A stretch of DNA of 64,000 nt from Stutzerimonas kunmingensis (lineage in GTDB: Bacteria; Pseudomonadota; Gammaproteobacteria; Pseudomonadales; Pseudomonadaceae). Below the pieces are notes generated by a model. It saw only the letters and a program-made list of their open reading frames with translations. It had not been told where the DNA came from and did not search any database. Location: NCBI RefSeq assembly GCF_002929225.1, contig NZ_PISM01000020.1, positions 186,001-250,000 of the forward strand. Reading direction: 5' to 3'. Position numbers and translations under genes: made by a program. Below are positions 25,179 to 34,409 of this stretch, piece after piece (within the stretch, counting starts at the first letter, position 1; every line of letters begins with the position of its first letter).

Positions 25179-25964
25179 TCAGACGCCGAGGCTTTCGATA
25201 TCCCGAGCGAGCATTTCCAGCTGGTGGGCCAGCGAGTTCTTCAGGGTTTCCTCGCTGAGCTGGAATGACGGCGCGCCGCAGGTGAGCGCCATGATGCTGC
25301 CGTCGGCCAGGTGCAGCGGCACACCGGCGGCCATCACGTTGCGGTCCCAGTCGCCGAGCGATAGGCAGAAGCCGTGCTGCACGAACTCCTCGAACGAAGC
25401 GTGCAGCGAAGCCTCGATGGCGGCCCAGCCATCGCCGTACTTGGCGGCCAGTGCGGCCATCAGATGCTCGCGTTCCTTCTCCGGGGTGGCGGCGAGAAAG
25501 GCGCGGCCAGCGGCGGTGGTGGCCAGCGGCAGACGCACGCCGGCGTCCATGCGCAGGGTGGTGACCTCGGCCGGGCGGCAATTCTCCACGTAGATCATCG
25601 ACAGCCGGTCGCGGCAGGTCAGGCCCACGGTGGTGTTGGTGCGGCGGGCGAACTCGTCCATGTACGGCTTGGCCAGCTGGCGCACGCGCAGGTTGGAAAC
25701 GTAGGCATAACCGAGCGCCAGCACGCCGGAATCGAGTTGGTACTTCTCCAGCTGCTGCGAATAGCTGAGGTAGCCGAGCTTGGTCAGCGTGTAGGTCATG
25801 CGCGACACGGTGGGCTTTGGCAGCCCGGTGATGCGTGCGATGTCCTGATTACCCATCACCACCGAGCCATGGGTGAAGGCACGCAGCACGTCCAGCCCGC
25901 GGGCGAGGGCCTCGACGAACTTGCGATCCTTGGGTGTGCCGGTGTCTTCGATGTCGTCGCTCAT
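25179..25964 (-). CDS. IclR-family transcriptional regulator
   Basis: 261 residues from the ATG at 25962-25964 (MSDDIEDTGTPKD); a longer frame exists but has no site for ribosomes. Residues about 18-80 form the winged HTH (ALARGLDVLRAFTHGSVVMG, ARITGLPKPTVSRMTYTLTK). The remainder is the IclR effector domain, with CRDRLSMIYVENC and RLPLATTAAGRAFLAA. It is divergent from the acyl-CoA ligase gene, and the shared region has copy 2 of the 16-bp motif, so it is the best candidate to control the cluster. Confidence 0.88.
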   Translation of the reverse strand: MSDDIEDTGTPKDRKFVEALARGLDVLRAFTHGSVVMGNQDIARITGLPKPTVSRMTYTLTKLGYLSYSQQLEKYQLDSGVLALGYAYVSNLRVRQLAKPYMDEFARRTNTTVGLTCRDRLSMIYVENCRPAEVTTLRMDAGVRLPLATTAAGRAFLAATPEKEREHLMAALAAKYGDGWAAIEASLHASFEEFVQHGFCLSLGDWDRNVMAAGVPLHLADGSIMALTCGAPSFQLSEETLKNSLAHQLEMLARDIESLGV

Positions 25965-26092
25965 GGTCTCGGTCTGTCTGGCTAGTGGGCAGCGGTGGCG
26001 AACGATAGCAGATCGCCCGACGCGGGGCAGTGCGGCCATTGGCGATCATTGCGACGGAAAAAGCGATCTACTACTATCGGATTCGACATCCA

Positions 26093-26108
26093 GTTTCGCA
26101 CAGTAAAA
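26093..26108 (-). promoter_or_regulatory. shared 16-bp motif, copy 2 (candidate IclR operator)
   Basis: Read on the minus strand TTTTACTGTGCGAAAC, 14 of 16 identical to copy 1. It lies 25 bp before the acyl-CoA ligase start in the iclR-ligase divergent region. Confidence 0.45.
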
Positions 26109-26133
26109 CAATAATTCATTTTGGAGAATGTCG

Positions 26134-27759
26134 ATGTCCGCTTCCGTGCAAGGCTACGTGGCTAACGAACTCGCCCGTGGCGGCTACCAGAACGTCCATG
26201 ACCTGCTGGCTCAGGCCTGCGCGAAGCATCCGCAGCGCGCGGCATTTTCCTGTGGCGACGACCAGCTCACCTACGCCGAGCTGGGCAATCTTTCCGACGC
26301 GTTCGCGCGCTACCTGCGGCATCACGCCGGGCTGCAACCCGGTGACCGGCTGGCGCTGCAGCTGCCCAATTCGTTGCAATATCCCATCGCCGTGTTTGGC
26401 GCACTCAAGGCCGGGCTGGTGATCGTCAATACCAATCCGCAGTACACGGTCGCCGAAGCCCGCCATCAGTTCCGCGATTCCGGCGCCAGGGCGATCCTTG
26501 TGCTCGATCGGCTGCTGCCGCTGGTACGCGCGGTGCAGGCGGACACCGAGCTGGAGCACGTAATGCTCACCAGCGTCGATGATCTGCAGAGGCCGATTCA
26601 CGAAGGCAGCGAGGCGGGAACGCAGCGCTTCATGCAGGCCCTGCGGCTGGGGGCGGAAAGCCCGCCGCTGGAGCGCGAAGCAGGCCTCGACCGGCTGGCG
26701 TTGTTGCAGTACACCGGCGGTACGACCGGTGTGTCCAAGGGCGCGATGCTAAGTCACCGCAATTTGCTAGCCAATGTGCTGCAGACCATCGAGCTGTTCG
26801 ACAAGCCGGGTCTGCTGGAGCCTGAAAAGGACGTGCGCATCGCGCCGCTGCCGCTGTATCACATCATGGCGTTTGCCACGAACTGCCTGAGTTCGGTGGG
26901 TATGGGCCTGCACACCGTATTCGTCCGGGACGGGCGCAATCTGGACGAAACCATCGGTGCCATGCAGCGCTATCCGTTCAGCCTGCTCAGCGGCATCAAC
27001 ACGCTGTTCGTCGGGCTGATGAATCACCCGGAGTTTCGCCGCATCGATTTCTCCCATCTGAAGTGGGCGACGTCCGGCGGCGCGCCGCTCAACAGTGAAG
27101 TCGGGCGTCGCTGGCAGGCACTGACCGGGGCGCCGATCCGCGAAGGGTTCGGCCTGACCGAGGCCTCGCCTGTTGTGGCGACCGGTACACAGCTGAGCCC
27201 TTACCGCGAGGGCTACATCGGCCAGGCGCTGATCGAAACCGAGCTGCGCACCGTGGATGACGAGGGCAACGACGTAGCGCCGGAAATGCCGGGCGAGCTA
27301 TGGCTGCGCGGCCCGCAGGTGATGCGGGGCTACTGGCAGCGACCGGACGAGACGGCCAAGGTGCTCACGCCCGAGGGATGGCTGAAGACTGGGGATATCG
27401 CCTTGCTGGATGCCGCGGGCTTCGTGAAGATCGTCGATCGCAAGAAGGACATGATCCTGGTCTCCGGCTTCAACGTCTTTCCCAACGAGATCGAGGATGT
27501 GCTGATGCAGCATCCATCCGTGCGTGAATGCGTGGCGGTCGGCGTACCGGATGCGCGCAAGGGTGAGGCAGTGAAGGTCTTCGTCAGCCTCAAGGACGAT
27601 GCGGCCGACGAGCAGGCGTTGCTCGAGCATTGCCGGCAGTACCTCACCGGCTACAAGATGCCGAGCTATCTCGAGCTGCGCGACGAGCTGCCGAAGACAG
27701 CCGTGGGCAAGTTGCTGCGTCGGCAGCTGCGCGACGAGGCGCGGGGTAGCGCGGGTTGA
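26134..27759 (+). CDS. medium/long-chain acyl-CoA ligase (FadD/PimA-like)
   Basis: 541 residues. I choose the second ATG (26134) because GGAG lies 7 bp upstream; for the first ATG the gap is 1 bp. AMP-binding motifs: LLQYTGGTTGVSKGAMLSHR (P-loop), GFGLTEASPV, and GWLKTGDIALLD, with the C-terminal lysine region PKTAVGKLLRRQLRD. It activates a carboxylic acid to its CoA thioester for the beta-oxidation enzymes encoded at 17-22 kb. Linked to them by the shared 16-bp motif. Confidence 0.87.
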   Translation: MSASVQGYVANELARGGYQNVHDLLAQACAKHPQRAAFSCGDDQLTYAELGNLSDAFARYLRHHAGLQPGDRLALQLPNSLQYPIAVFGALKAGLVIVNTNPQYTVAEARHQFRDSGARAILVLDRLLPLVRAVQADTELEHVMLTSVDDLQRPIHEGSEAGTQRFMQALRLGAESPPLEREAGLDRLALLQYTGGTTGVSKGAMLSHRNLLANVLQTIELFDKPGLLEPEKDVRIAPLPLYHIMAFATNCLSSVGMGLHTVFVRDGRNLDETIGAMQRYPFSLLSGINTLFVGLMNHPEFRRIDFSHLKWATSGGAPLNSEVGRRWQALTGAPIREGFGLTEASPVVATGTQLSPYREGYIGQALIETELRTVDDEGNDVAPEMPGELWLRGPQVMRGYWQRPDETAKVLTPEGWLKTGDIALLDAAGFVKIVDRKKDMILVSGFNVFPNEIEDVLMQHPSVRECVAVGVPDARKGEAVKVFVSLKDDAADEQALLEHCRQYLTGYKMPSYLELRDELPKTAVGKLLRRQLRDEARGSAG

Positions 27760-27763
27760 TTGC

Positions 27764-27779
27764 CACCTATATATAGGTG
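27764..27779. terminator. perfect 16-bp palindrome after the acyl-CoA ligase gene
   Basis: CACCTATATATAGGTG, 4 bp after the stop. Position suggests a transcription end, but there is no T run and the AT centre makes a weak hairpin, so a protein-binding site is also possible. Confidence 0.3.
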
Positions 27780-27874
27780 TGAGCTGACGAACGGGCTGCA
27801 GTGCTCAGGCCCCGGTCGGCATCGAGCAGCAACTCTCGAAGGCACGGCAGTCGGGCGGAAATTTCAATCCGCGC

Positions 27875-27903
27875 TTGTTGCCCTAGGGGGTTTCTGATAT
27901 AAA
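27875..27903 (+). promoter_or_regulatory. promoter of rpmB-rpmG
   Basis: TTGTTG, 17 bp, TATAAA: a good sigma70 promoter, about 150 bp ahead of rpmB. The sequence between (27910-28050) is an untranslated leader in which I see no independent gene. Confidence 0.6.
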
Positions 27904-28052
27904 GCAGCGCTCTTTTCTAGGGGCCCGGTATCTTCGTTCGCAACGTGGCCGGTAAGACCCCCATGAAACGTGGCGCTGAGCGCCGAACTGACAAGTGAAT
28001 TCAAGCGGCCAACCCATGCCGGGTTGGGCATGTGGTTTTAGAGGGCTGAGGC

Positions 28053-28289
28053 ATGTCGAGAGTCTGTCAAGTTACCGGTAAGGGTCCGGTAACCGGGAAC
28101 AACGTTTCCCACGCAATGAACAAAACCCGTCGTCGTTTCCTGCCGAACCTGCAGCATCATCGCTTCTGGGTCGAGTCGGAGAACCGCTTCGTCCGTCTGC
28201 GCCTGAGTGCCAAAGGCATGCGCATCATCGACAAGCGCGGCATTGACGTCGTTCTGTCCGAGCTGCGCGCCCGCGGCGAAAAGGTTTAA
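28053..28289 (+). CDS. rpmB: 50S ribosomal protein L28
   Basis: 78 residues, beginning [20 protein letters not shown] and ending [11 protein letters not shown], the standard gammaproteobacterial L28. It starts the rpmB-rpmG operon and is followed 11 bp later by rpmG. Confidence 0.98.
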   Translation: MSRVCQVTGKGPVTGNNVSHAMNKTRRRFLPNLQHHRFWVESENRFVRLRLSAKGMRIIDKRGIDVVLSELRARGEKV

Positions 28290-28300
28290 GGAGAGCAATC

Positions 28301-28456
28301 ATGCGTGACCTGATCCGTTTGGTGTCCAGCGCCGGTACCGGCCACTTCTACACCACCGACAAGAACAAGCGCACCACCCCCGACAAGATCGAAATCAAGA
28401 AATTCGATCCGGTCGTACGCAAGCACGTGATCTACAAGGAAGCCAAGATCAAGTAA
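28301..28456 (+). CDS. rpmG: 50S ribosomal protein L33
   Basis: 51 residues, [20 protein letters not shown] through [10 protein letters not shown], the standard L33 of the Cys-free (zinc-independent) type, as no CxxC pairs are present. AAGGAGAG lies just upstream. Confidence 0.98.
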   Translation: MRDLIRLVSSAGTGHFYTTDKNKRTTPDKIEIKKFDPVVRKHVIYKEAKIK

Positions 28457-28478
28457 TTGATCGGCCCTTGAAGAAAGA

Positions 28479-28501
28479 ACCCGCCTCTCGGCGGGTTTTT
28501 T
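28479..28501 (+). terminator. terminator of rpmB-rpmG
   Basis: Stem ACCCGCC/GGCGGGT with loop TCTC followed by a run of T. Confidence 0.85.
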
Positions 28502-28649
28502 CGTTTCTGGCGAACGCTTGGTGTCGGTGCCTGAAGCCAGTCGTCGTTCGCGTTGCCTAGTTTGATATGCATCATGTACGGCGCCTGTCGAATTCGCCTA
28601 TCGTGCGAGCTTTCTTTTCTCCCACTTTCGGCACGAGGATGCGCAGCGC

Positions 28650-30800
28650 ATGGCGAAGACGGACGGGCCCATCGCGGCAGACAGCAAGAGCACTTCCAGC
28701 ATCGCCCTGCAGGCGGCTTCCGAAGATATCTGGGCACAGAAATACCGTCTGACCAGCAAGGACGGCACGCCGATCGATGACAGCGTCGACGCCACCTGGC
28801 AGCGCGTCGCCCGCGCCCTGGCTGACGTCGAGCCGGCCAAGCAGCGCGAGCACTGGCACGAGCGTTTCCTCTGGGCGCTGCGCAACGGCGCCATCCCGGC
28901 CGGACGGATCATCTCCAACGCCGGCGCGCAGGATTACAAGCCGGCTACCTCGACCATCAACTGCACTGTCTCGGGTTCGATCACCGACTCGATGGATGAC
29001 ATCCTCGGCAAGGTCCACGAGGCCGGTCTGACGCTCAAGGCCGGGTGCGGCATCGGCTACGAGTTCAGCACCCTGCGTCCGCGCGGCTCCTTCGTCTCGG
29101 GTGCCGGTGCGCACACCAGCGGCCCGCTGTCGTTCATGGATATCTTCGACAAGATGTGCTTCACCGTGAGTTCGGCCGGCGGCCGCCGCGGCGCGCAAAT
29201 GGGCACCTTTGATGTCGGCCATCCGGATGTGCGCGAGTTCATCCGCGCCAAGCGCGAAGACGGCCGACTGCGCCAGTTCAACCTCAGCCTGTTGATCACC
29301 GATGAATTCATGCAGGCGGTGGAGATCGACGGCGAGTGGCCGCTGATCTTCCCGGTGCACGCCAAGGAAGCCGCCGAGCTTGACCTGGCGGACGCCGAGC
29401 ATGTGCTCTGGCGCGAATGGCCGGTGCATGACGGCTACATCGTGCGTGACGATGGCCTGGTGGCCTGCAAGATCTACGGGCGGGTCAAGGCGCGGCATCT
29501 GTGGGACATGATCATGGTCTCCACCTATGACTACGCCGAGCCGGGCTTCATCCTCATCGACCGCGTCAACCAGCTGAACAACAACTGGTGGTGCGAAGCG
29601 ATCCGTGCGACCAACCCCTGTGGTGAGCAGCCGCTGCCGCCGTACGGGTCGTGTCTACTGGGCTCGATCAACCTGACCAACTTCGTCATCGACCCGTTCG
29701 GTGCGGACGCGCGCTTCGACTGGGACAAGTACCGCGAGGTGGTGCGTGTCTTCACCCGCATGCTCGATAACGTCGTCGAGATCAACGGCCTGCCGCTGGA
29801 GCAGCAGCGCCACGAGATCGAAAGCAAGCGCCGCCATGGTATGGGTTTCCTCGGTCTCGGCTCGACCCTGACACTGCTCAAGCTGCGCTATGGCAGCCCG
29901 GAAGCCTGCGTGTTTACCGAGGAAGTCGCCCGCGAGATGGCGCTGGTCGGCTGGGAGCAGGCGCTGGAGCTGTCCAAGGAGAAGGGTCCGGCACCGTTGC
30001 TGAGCGAGACCTTCGAAGTCACCGCCGAAATGCTGCGCAAGCGTCCGGAGATGGCCAAGGACGGTTACAAGGTCGGCGACCAGATTGCCGGTCGCGTGCT
30101 GCACGCCAAGTATTCGCGTTACATGCAGAAGATCGCCGAGTACGCGCCCGAGCTGATCGAGGCGCTGGCCGAGCAGGGCGCGCGCTTCACCCACCACAGC
30201 TCGATCGCGCCTACCGGCACCATCAGCCTGAGCCTGGCCAACAACGCCTCCAACGGCATCGAGCCGAGCTTCGCCCATCACTACTCGCGCAACCTGATCC
30301 GTCCGGGCCGCAAGGCCAAGGAGAAGATCGAGGTGTTCAGCTACGAGCTGCTGGCCTATCGCACGTTGATCAACGAGCGCGCCAAGCCGGGCTCCGACGA
30401 GCCGGGCGAGAAGCTGCCGGACTACTTCATCACCGCCGATGACGTCAGCCCGACCCAGCACGTGGATATCCAGGCCGCCGCGCAGCGCTGGGTCGATTCG
30501 TCGATCTCCAAGACCGCCAACGTGCCGACCGATTATCCATTCGAGGCGTTCAAGGACATCTACCGCTACGCCTGGCGCCAGGGCCTCAAGGGCTGCACCA
30601 CTTTCCGCTTCAATCCTGCAGCCTTCCAGGGCGTGCTGGTCAAGGAAGCCGATCTGGAAAAGACCCTGTACCGCTTCACTCTGGAGGACGGCAGCGTGGT
30701 CGAGCTCAAGGGCAACCAGGAGGTCGAGTACGACGGCGAGGTGAACACCGCCGCCAACCTGTTCGACGCCCTCAAAGAAGGCTATTACGGCAAGTACTGA
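28650..30800 (+). CDS. nrdJa: adenosylcobalamin-dependent ribonucleotide reductase, main subunit
   Basis: 716 residues. Class II (B12-dependent) reductase features: CTVSGSITDSMDDILGK with the first active-site Cys, GCGIGYEFSTLRPRGS, NPCGEQPLPPYGSCLLGSIN with the Asn-Cys-Glu catalytic triad, and APTGTISLSLANNASNGIEP. It reduces ribonucleotides independent of oxygen. In Pseudomonas this enzyme is split: the C-terminal cysteine tail lies on the separate nrdJb gene just downstream. No adenosylcobalamin riboswitch is seen in the 150 bp ahead. Confidence 0.93.
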   Translation: MAKTDGPIAADSKSTSSIALQAASEDIWAQKYRLTSKDGTPIDDSVDATWQRVARALADVEPAKQREHWHERFLWALRNGAIPAGRIISNAGAQDYKPATSTINCTVSGSITDSMDDILGKVHEAGLTLKAGCGIGYEFSTLRPRGSFVSGAGAHTSGPLSFMDIFDKMCFTVSSAGGRRGAQMGTFDVGHPDVREFIRAKREDGRLRQFNLSLLITDEFMQAVEIDGEWPLIFPVHAKEAAELDLADAEHVLWREWPVHDGYIVRDDGLVACKIYGRVKARHLWDMIMVSTYDYAEPGFILIDRVNQLNNNWWCEAIRATNPCGEQPLPPYGSCLLGSINLTNFVIDPFGADARFDWDKYREVVRVFTRMLDNVVEINGLPLEQQRHEIESKRRHGMGFLGLGSTLTLLKLRYGSPEACVFTEEVAREMALVGWEQALELSKEKGPAPLLSETFEVTAEMLRKRPEMAKDGYKVGDQIAGRVLHAKYSRYMQKIAEYAPELIEALAEQGARFTHHSSIAPTGTISLSLANNASNGIEPSFAHHYSRNLIRPGRKAKEKIEVFSYELLAYRTLINERAKPGSDEPGEKLPDYFITADDVSPTQHVDIQAAAQRWVDSSISKTANVPTDYPFEAFKDIYRYAWRQGLKGCTTFRFNPAAFQGVLVKEADLEKTLYRFTLEDGSVVELKGNQEVEYDGEVNTAANLFDALKEGYYGKY

Positions 30801-30861
30801 GCCGGACTGCCAATCGTATAAGCGCCGGGCCATCGCTGCGCCCGGCAGGAGAATCTGCACA

Positions 30862-31569
30862 ATGACCGTAAAGATCACCCAGCGCATCAAGGGCTTCAAG
30901 GTCGTCGACGAGGCCCTCGAACGCCCCGCGGCCGCTGCGACCAATACCGATAACAAGACGAGCAAGGCCGTTAACGTGGTGGAAATGGACGAGAGCCTGC
31001 AGCGTCCTGAAACCCTGATCGGCATGACCTACAAGATCAAGTCGCCGCTGTTCGAACACGCGCTGTACGTCACCGTGAACGACATCGTGCTCAACGCCGG
31101 CACCCCGCACGAGCAGCGCCGGCCGTTCGAGATATTCATCAATTCGAAGAACATGGACCACTTCCAGTGGATCGTAGCGCTGACCCGCATCATGTCTGCG
31201 GTGTTCCGCAAGGGTGGCGACTGCACCTTCCTCGTCGAGGAGCTGAAGGCGGTGTTCGATCCGCGCGGCGGCTACCTGAAGAAGGGCGGCGTCTACATGC
31301 CGTCGATCGTGGCCGAGATCGGTGCGGTGCTGGAGCGCCATCTGATCGCCATCGGCATGCTCGAAGGCCATGCACTGGACGAAACCCAGCTCAAGTACCT
31401 GGCCGAAAAGCGCGCCGCCTACGAGGCCAGTCAGGGTGCGGTGGCTGTCGAGCCGGGCGAGGGCTTTCCGGCCGGCGCGCAGCTGTGCAACAAGTGCAAC
31501 ACCCAGGCTGTGGTGCAGATGGACGGCTGCGCGACCTGCCTGAATTGCGGCAATTCCAAGTGCGGCTAA
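30862..31569 (+). CDS. nrdJb: ribonucleotide reductase class II, C-terminal subunit NrdJb
   Basis: 235 residues, 61 bp after nrdJa. The part EIFINSKNMDHFQWIVALTR and VYMPSIVAEIGAVLERHL belongs to the C-terminal region of fused NrdJ proteins. The end carries a Cys-rich tail (CNKCNTQAVVQMDGCATC then CGNSKCG) that can relay electrons from thioredoxin to the active site. A hairpin terminator follows. Confidence 0.93.
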   Translation: MTVKITQRIKGFKVVDEALERPAAAATNTDNKTSKAVNVVEMDESLQRPETLIGMTYKIKSPLFEHALYVTVNDIVLNAGTPHEQRRPFEIFINSKNMDHFQWIVALTRIMSAVFRKGGDCTFLVEELKAVFDPRGGYLKKGGVYMPSIVAEIGAVLERHLIAIGMLEGHALDETQLKYLAEKRAAYEASQGAVAVEPGEGFPAGAQLCNKCNTQAVVQMDGCATCLNCGNSKCG

Positions 31570-31605
31570 ACGGCTTGCGCTGATTTCGCCTGCCGTGACG
31601 CTCGT

Positions 31606-31624
31606 CAGGCCCGCTTCGGGCCTG
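31606..31624 (+). terminator. terminator after nrdJb
   Basis: Stem CAGGCCCG/CGGGCCTG with a 3-base loop. The following ~295 bp up to the exporter gene (31625-31921) hold no supported gene; an antisense frame there looks spurious. Confidence 0.5.
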
Positions 31625-31921
31625 GCTCTGCTAGTTTTCGTTCTCCATACCGCCGTCCGGCCGTTGAACCAATGTCTTCCACTGCTCGCAGCCTGTTACT
31701 CCTGAAGCCCGTCGATCTCGGCGCGGCCCGGTTGTGCGCACTCGCTCCACCTCCCTCTGTCGTTGCCGATCCGGCAATCGCGCTACCACCTCCACAGGCG
31801 GTTGCGCTGGGCTGATCCGCCCACACTTCGCAGCTCCGGTTTTCGCTTCCGATCCTTCTGGGTCGGTGTGCGCGCGCTTCGGCGTCGCTGGAGCCTGTTT
31901 CGCTTCGACAGGTAATCACTG

Positions 31922-32794
31922 ATGACTTTCAACAAATCGTTGTGGACGGCCTATGGCGTCATGACTGTGTTCGTATTGCTGTGGGGCAGTGCGGCCATCT
32001 TCACCCGCTGGGGACTGGACCACGCTACCCCCTTCGCCCTGCTGATCGTGCGCTTTGCTCTCGCGCTGACTGCAGTTCTGTTGATCGGCCTCTACCGTAG
32101 GCGCTGGCGGCCAGCGCTTGGCGCTGCTTGGCAGACGGCGGCGACCGGGCTGCTGATGATCGGCTGTTATTCGATCTGCTATTTCCAGGCCATGGCCCAT
32201 GGCGTGACGCCGGGTGTGATCGCGACGCTGCTTGGCGTGCAGCCGATTCTCACCCTGTTGCTCCTCGAACGACGCTTCTCGCCGCTGCGTCTGCTGGGAT
32301 TACTGGTGGCACTGGCCGGGTTGGCCGCGGTGGTATTCCAGAGTCTGGTGCTGGCACGTTTCTCGCTCGCCGGGATGCTCTTCGCCCTCGGCGCGCTGCT
32401 GTGCATGACAGTGGGTGCGATCCTGCAGCAGCGCGTTCGCCAGAGCCCGGTGGAGGTGCTGCCGACCCAGTACGGGATCAGCCTGCTGCTGTGCCTTGCG
32501 TTCGTGCCGTTCCAGCCGATCCGCCTGGAAGCGGTGACGGGCTTCATCATTCCGGTGCTGTGGTTGGGTCTGGTGATCTCGGTGGCGGCGCAGCTGCTGC
32601 TGTACCGCATGATCCAGACCGGCAATCTGGTGAACGTCACCAGTCTGTTCTACCTGGTGCCGGTGGTGACCGTGGGGATGGATTACCTGTTCCTCGGCAA
32701 TCAGCTGTCGCGCACCGGCTTGCTGGGAATGGGGGCCATTCTGCTGGGGTTGGCGCTGGTGTTCAGGGCCGCACCGCAGCCGCATCGCGGATGA
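31922..32794 (+). CDS. EamA/DMT-family transporter
   Basis: 290 residues with about ten transmembrane helices in two EamA repeats (1-140 and 150-290): VLLWGSAAIFTRWGLDHATP at the start and VTVGMDYLFLGNQLSRTGLL near the end are typical. Drug/metabolite exporters of the YdcZ/RhaT type; substrate unknown. Stands alone, followed by a terminator shared with ppnN. Confidence 0.85.
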   Translation: MTFNKSLWTAYGVMTVFVLLWGSAAIFTRWGLDHATPFALLIVRFALALTAVLLIGLYRRRWRPALGAAWQTAATGLLMIGCYSICYFQAMAHGVTPGVIATLLGVQPILTLLLLERRFSPLRLLGLLVALAGLAAVVFQSLVLARFSLAGMLFALGALLCMTVGAILQQRVRQSPVEVLPTQYGISLLLCLAFVPFQPIRLEAVTGFIIPVLWLGLVISVAAQLLLYRMIQTGNLVNVTSLFYLVPVVTVGMDYLFLGNQLSRTGLLGMGAILLGLALVFRAAPQPHRG

Positions 32795-32796
32795 AA

Positions 32797-32825
32797 AAAG
32801 GCCGGGCGGTTGCCGCCCGGCCTTT
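32797..32825. terminator. bidirectional terminator between exporter and ppnN
   Basis: A 13-bp perfect stem (AAAGGCCGGGCGG) with a 3-base loop, flanked by A and T runs, between convergent genes. Confidence 0.8.
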
Positions 32826-32833
32826 CGGCAGCT

Positions 32834-34207
32834 TCAGCTGACCACGCGGTAGCACGGCGTGTAGGGCACGCCGCCGGGCAGCTTCATGCGGTGCTGCTCG
32901 ACGAAGGCCTGCAGCAGCTTGTCCAGCGGTTGCATGATCGCCGTGTCGCCGTGGATCTCGTAACGGCCGTATTGCTCGATGCGGCGGATACCCTTGTCCT
33001 TGACGTTGCCGGCGACGATCCCGGAGAACGCCCGGCGCAGGTTGGCGGCCAGCTCGTGGGGCGGCAGGTCGCGGCGCAGCGGCAGGCTGGCCATGGCCTC
33101 GTGGGTCGGATCGAAGGGTCGCTGGAAACCTTCCTCGATCTTCAGCAGCCAGTTGAAGTGGAAGGCATCGTTGCGCTCGCGGCGGAACCGTCGTACTTCG
33201 CGCAGGCCCTCGGTCATCTGCCGGGCCACTTCGGTAGGGTCGTTGAAGACGATCTGGTAGCGCTTCTGGGCTTCCTCGCCAAGGGTCGCGCCGACGAAAT
33301 CGTGCAGCTGCTGCAGATAATCCGCCGCATCGCTAGGCCCAGTGAGAATGACCGGGAACGGCACTTCACGATTGGCCGGGTGCAACAGAATGCCGAGCAG
33401 GTAGAGGAACTCCTCGGCCGTGCCGACCCCGCCGGGGAAGATGATGATGCCGTGACCGACGCGGACGAAGGCCTCCAGACGTTTCTCGATGTCCGGCAGG
33501 ATCACCAGCTCGTTGACGATCGGGTTCGGTGCCTCGGCGGCGATGATGCCCGGCTCGGTCAGCCCCAAGTAGCGGCTGCCAACGCGGCGCTGTTTGGCGT
33601 GGGCAATGGTGGCGCCCTTCATCGGCCCCTTCATCACGCCCGGGCCGCAGCCGGTGCAGACATCCAGGCTGCGCAGGCCCAGCTCATGGCCGACGCGTTT
33701 GCTGTACTTGTACTCTTCGGTGCTGATCGAGTGGCCACCCCAGCACACCACCATGTTCGGCTCGATGCCCGGGCGCAGCGTGCGGGCGTTGCGCAGCAGA
33801 TGAAAGACGTAGTCGGTAATGCCCTGGGAAGTGCTCAGATCGATGCGCGCGCTGCTCAGTTCGCTCTCGGTATAGACGATGTCGCGCAGCGCGCTGAAGA
33901 GCATCTCGCGGGTGCTGGCGATCATCTCGCCATCGACGAAGGCATCGGCCGGCGCATTGAACAGCTCGAGGCGTACGCCGCGATCCTGCTGCAGGATGCG
34001 CACCTCGAAGTCCTCATAGGCTTCGAGGATGGTCTTGGCGTTATCGATGCGCGTGCCGGTGTTGAGGATTGCCAGGGCACACTGGCGGAACAGCTTGTGC
34101 GTGCTGCCGGAACCGACTTCGCTCAGTTGCTGTACTTCGCGTTGCGACAGGGTTTCCAGGCTGCCTTTGGGGGTAACCGAGGCGTTGATTACGTTGCGTT
34201 GGGTCAT
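32834..34207 (-). CDS. ppnN: nucleotide 5'-monophosphate nucleosidase PpnN (YgdH)
   Basis: 457 residues from the ATG at 34205-34207 (MTQRNVINASVTPKGSLETL); the frame is open 126 bp further upstream without a start context. The central LOG/lysine-decarboxylase-like domain has MVVCWGGHSIS, GCGPGVMKGPMKGAT and the signature FPGGVGTAEEFLYLL. The extra N- and C-terminal domains and length match PpnN, which cleaves nucleotide monophosphates to base and ribose 5-phosphate and is controlled by (p)ppGpp in E. coli. About 200 bp without a gene separates it from the ynbB-like gene. Confidence 0.92.
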   Translation of the reverse strand: MTQRNVINASVTPKGSLETLSQREVQQLSEVGSGSTHKLFRQCALAILNTGTRIDNAKTILEAYEDFEVRILQQDRGVRLELFNAPADAFVDGEMIASTREMLFSALRDIVYTESELSSARIDLSTSQGITDYVFHLLRNARTLRPGIEPNMVVCWGGHSISTEEYKYSKRVGHELGLRSLDVCTGCGPGVMKGPMKGATIAHAKQRRVGSRYLGLTEPGIIAAEAPNPIVNELVILPDIEKRLEAFVRVGHGIIIFPGGVGTAEEFLYLLGILLHPANREVPFPVILTGPSDAADYLQQLHDFVGATLGEEAQKRYQIVFNDPTEVARQMTEGLREVRRFRRERNDAFHFNWLLKIEEGFQRPFDPTHEAMASLPLRRDLPPHELAANLRRAFSGIVAGNVKDKGIRRIEQYGRYEIHGDTAIMQPLDKLLQAFVEQHRMKLPGGVPYTPCYRVVS

Positions 34208-34409
34208 TGGTGATTCCTGAATTCGATGGCGACACCATCGCGGAGCTGGTGCACCGAAACGACGGCTGCGTGCCGCCATCTTAACGCGGTGGCGCAGCGG
34301 CGGAGGGCGATCCGTTCGGTAGGCGAGAGGCAAATCGCTCCGAGAGCCGTGGCAGGTTCGACCCTCGGGGCAATCGGCGGTTCGCCGGGCAGCGCAAGTG
34401 CCAGGCTGG

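Noticed and set aside
28502-28649. Possible adenosylcobalamin riboswitch ahead of nrdJa
   Set aside because: The gap is only about 150 bp and I find no B12-box-like word or suitable stem set.
31605-31919. Antisense 104-residue frame between nrdJb and the exporter
   Set aside because: Low-complexity Ser/Arg/Gly composition, no ribosome-binding site, overlaps the nrdJb terminator.
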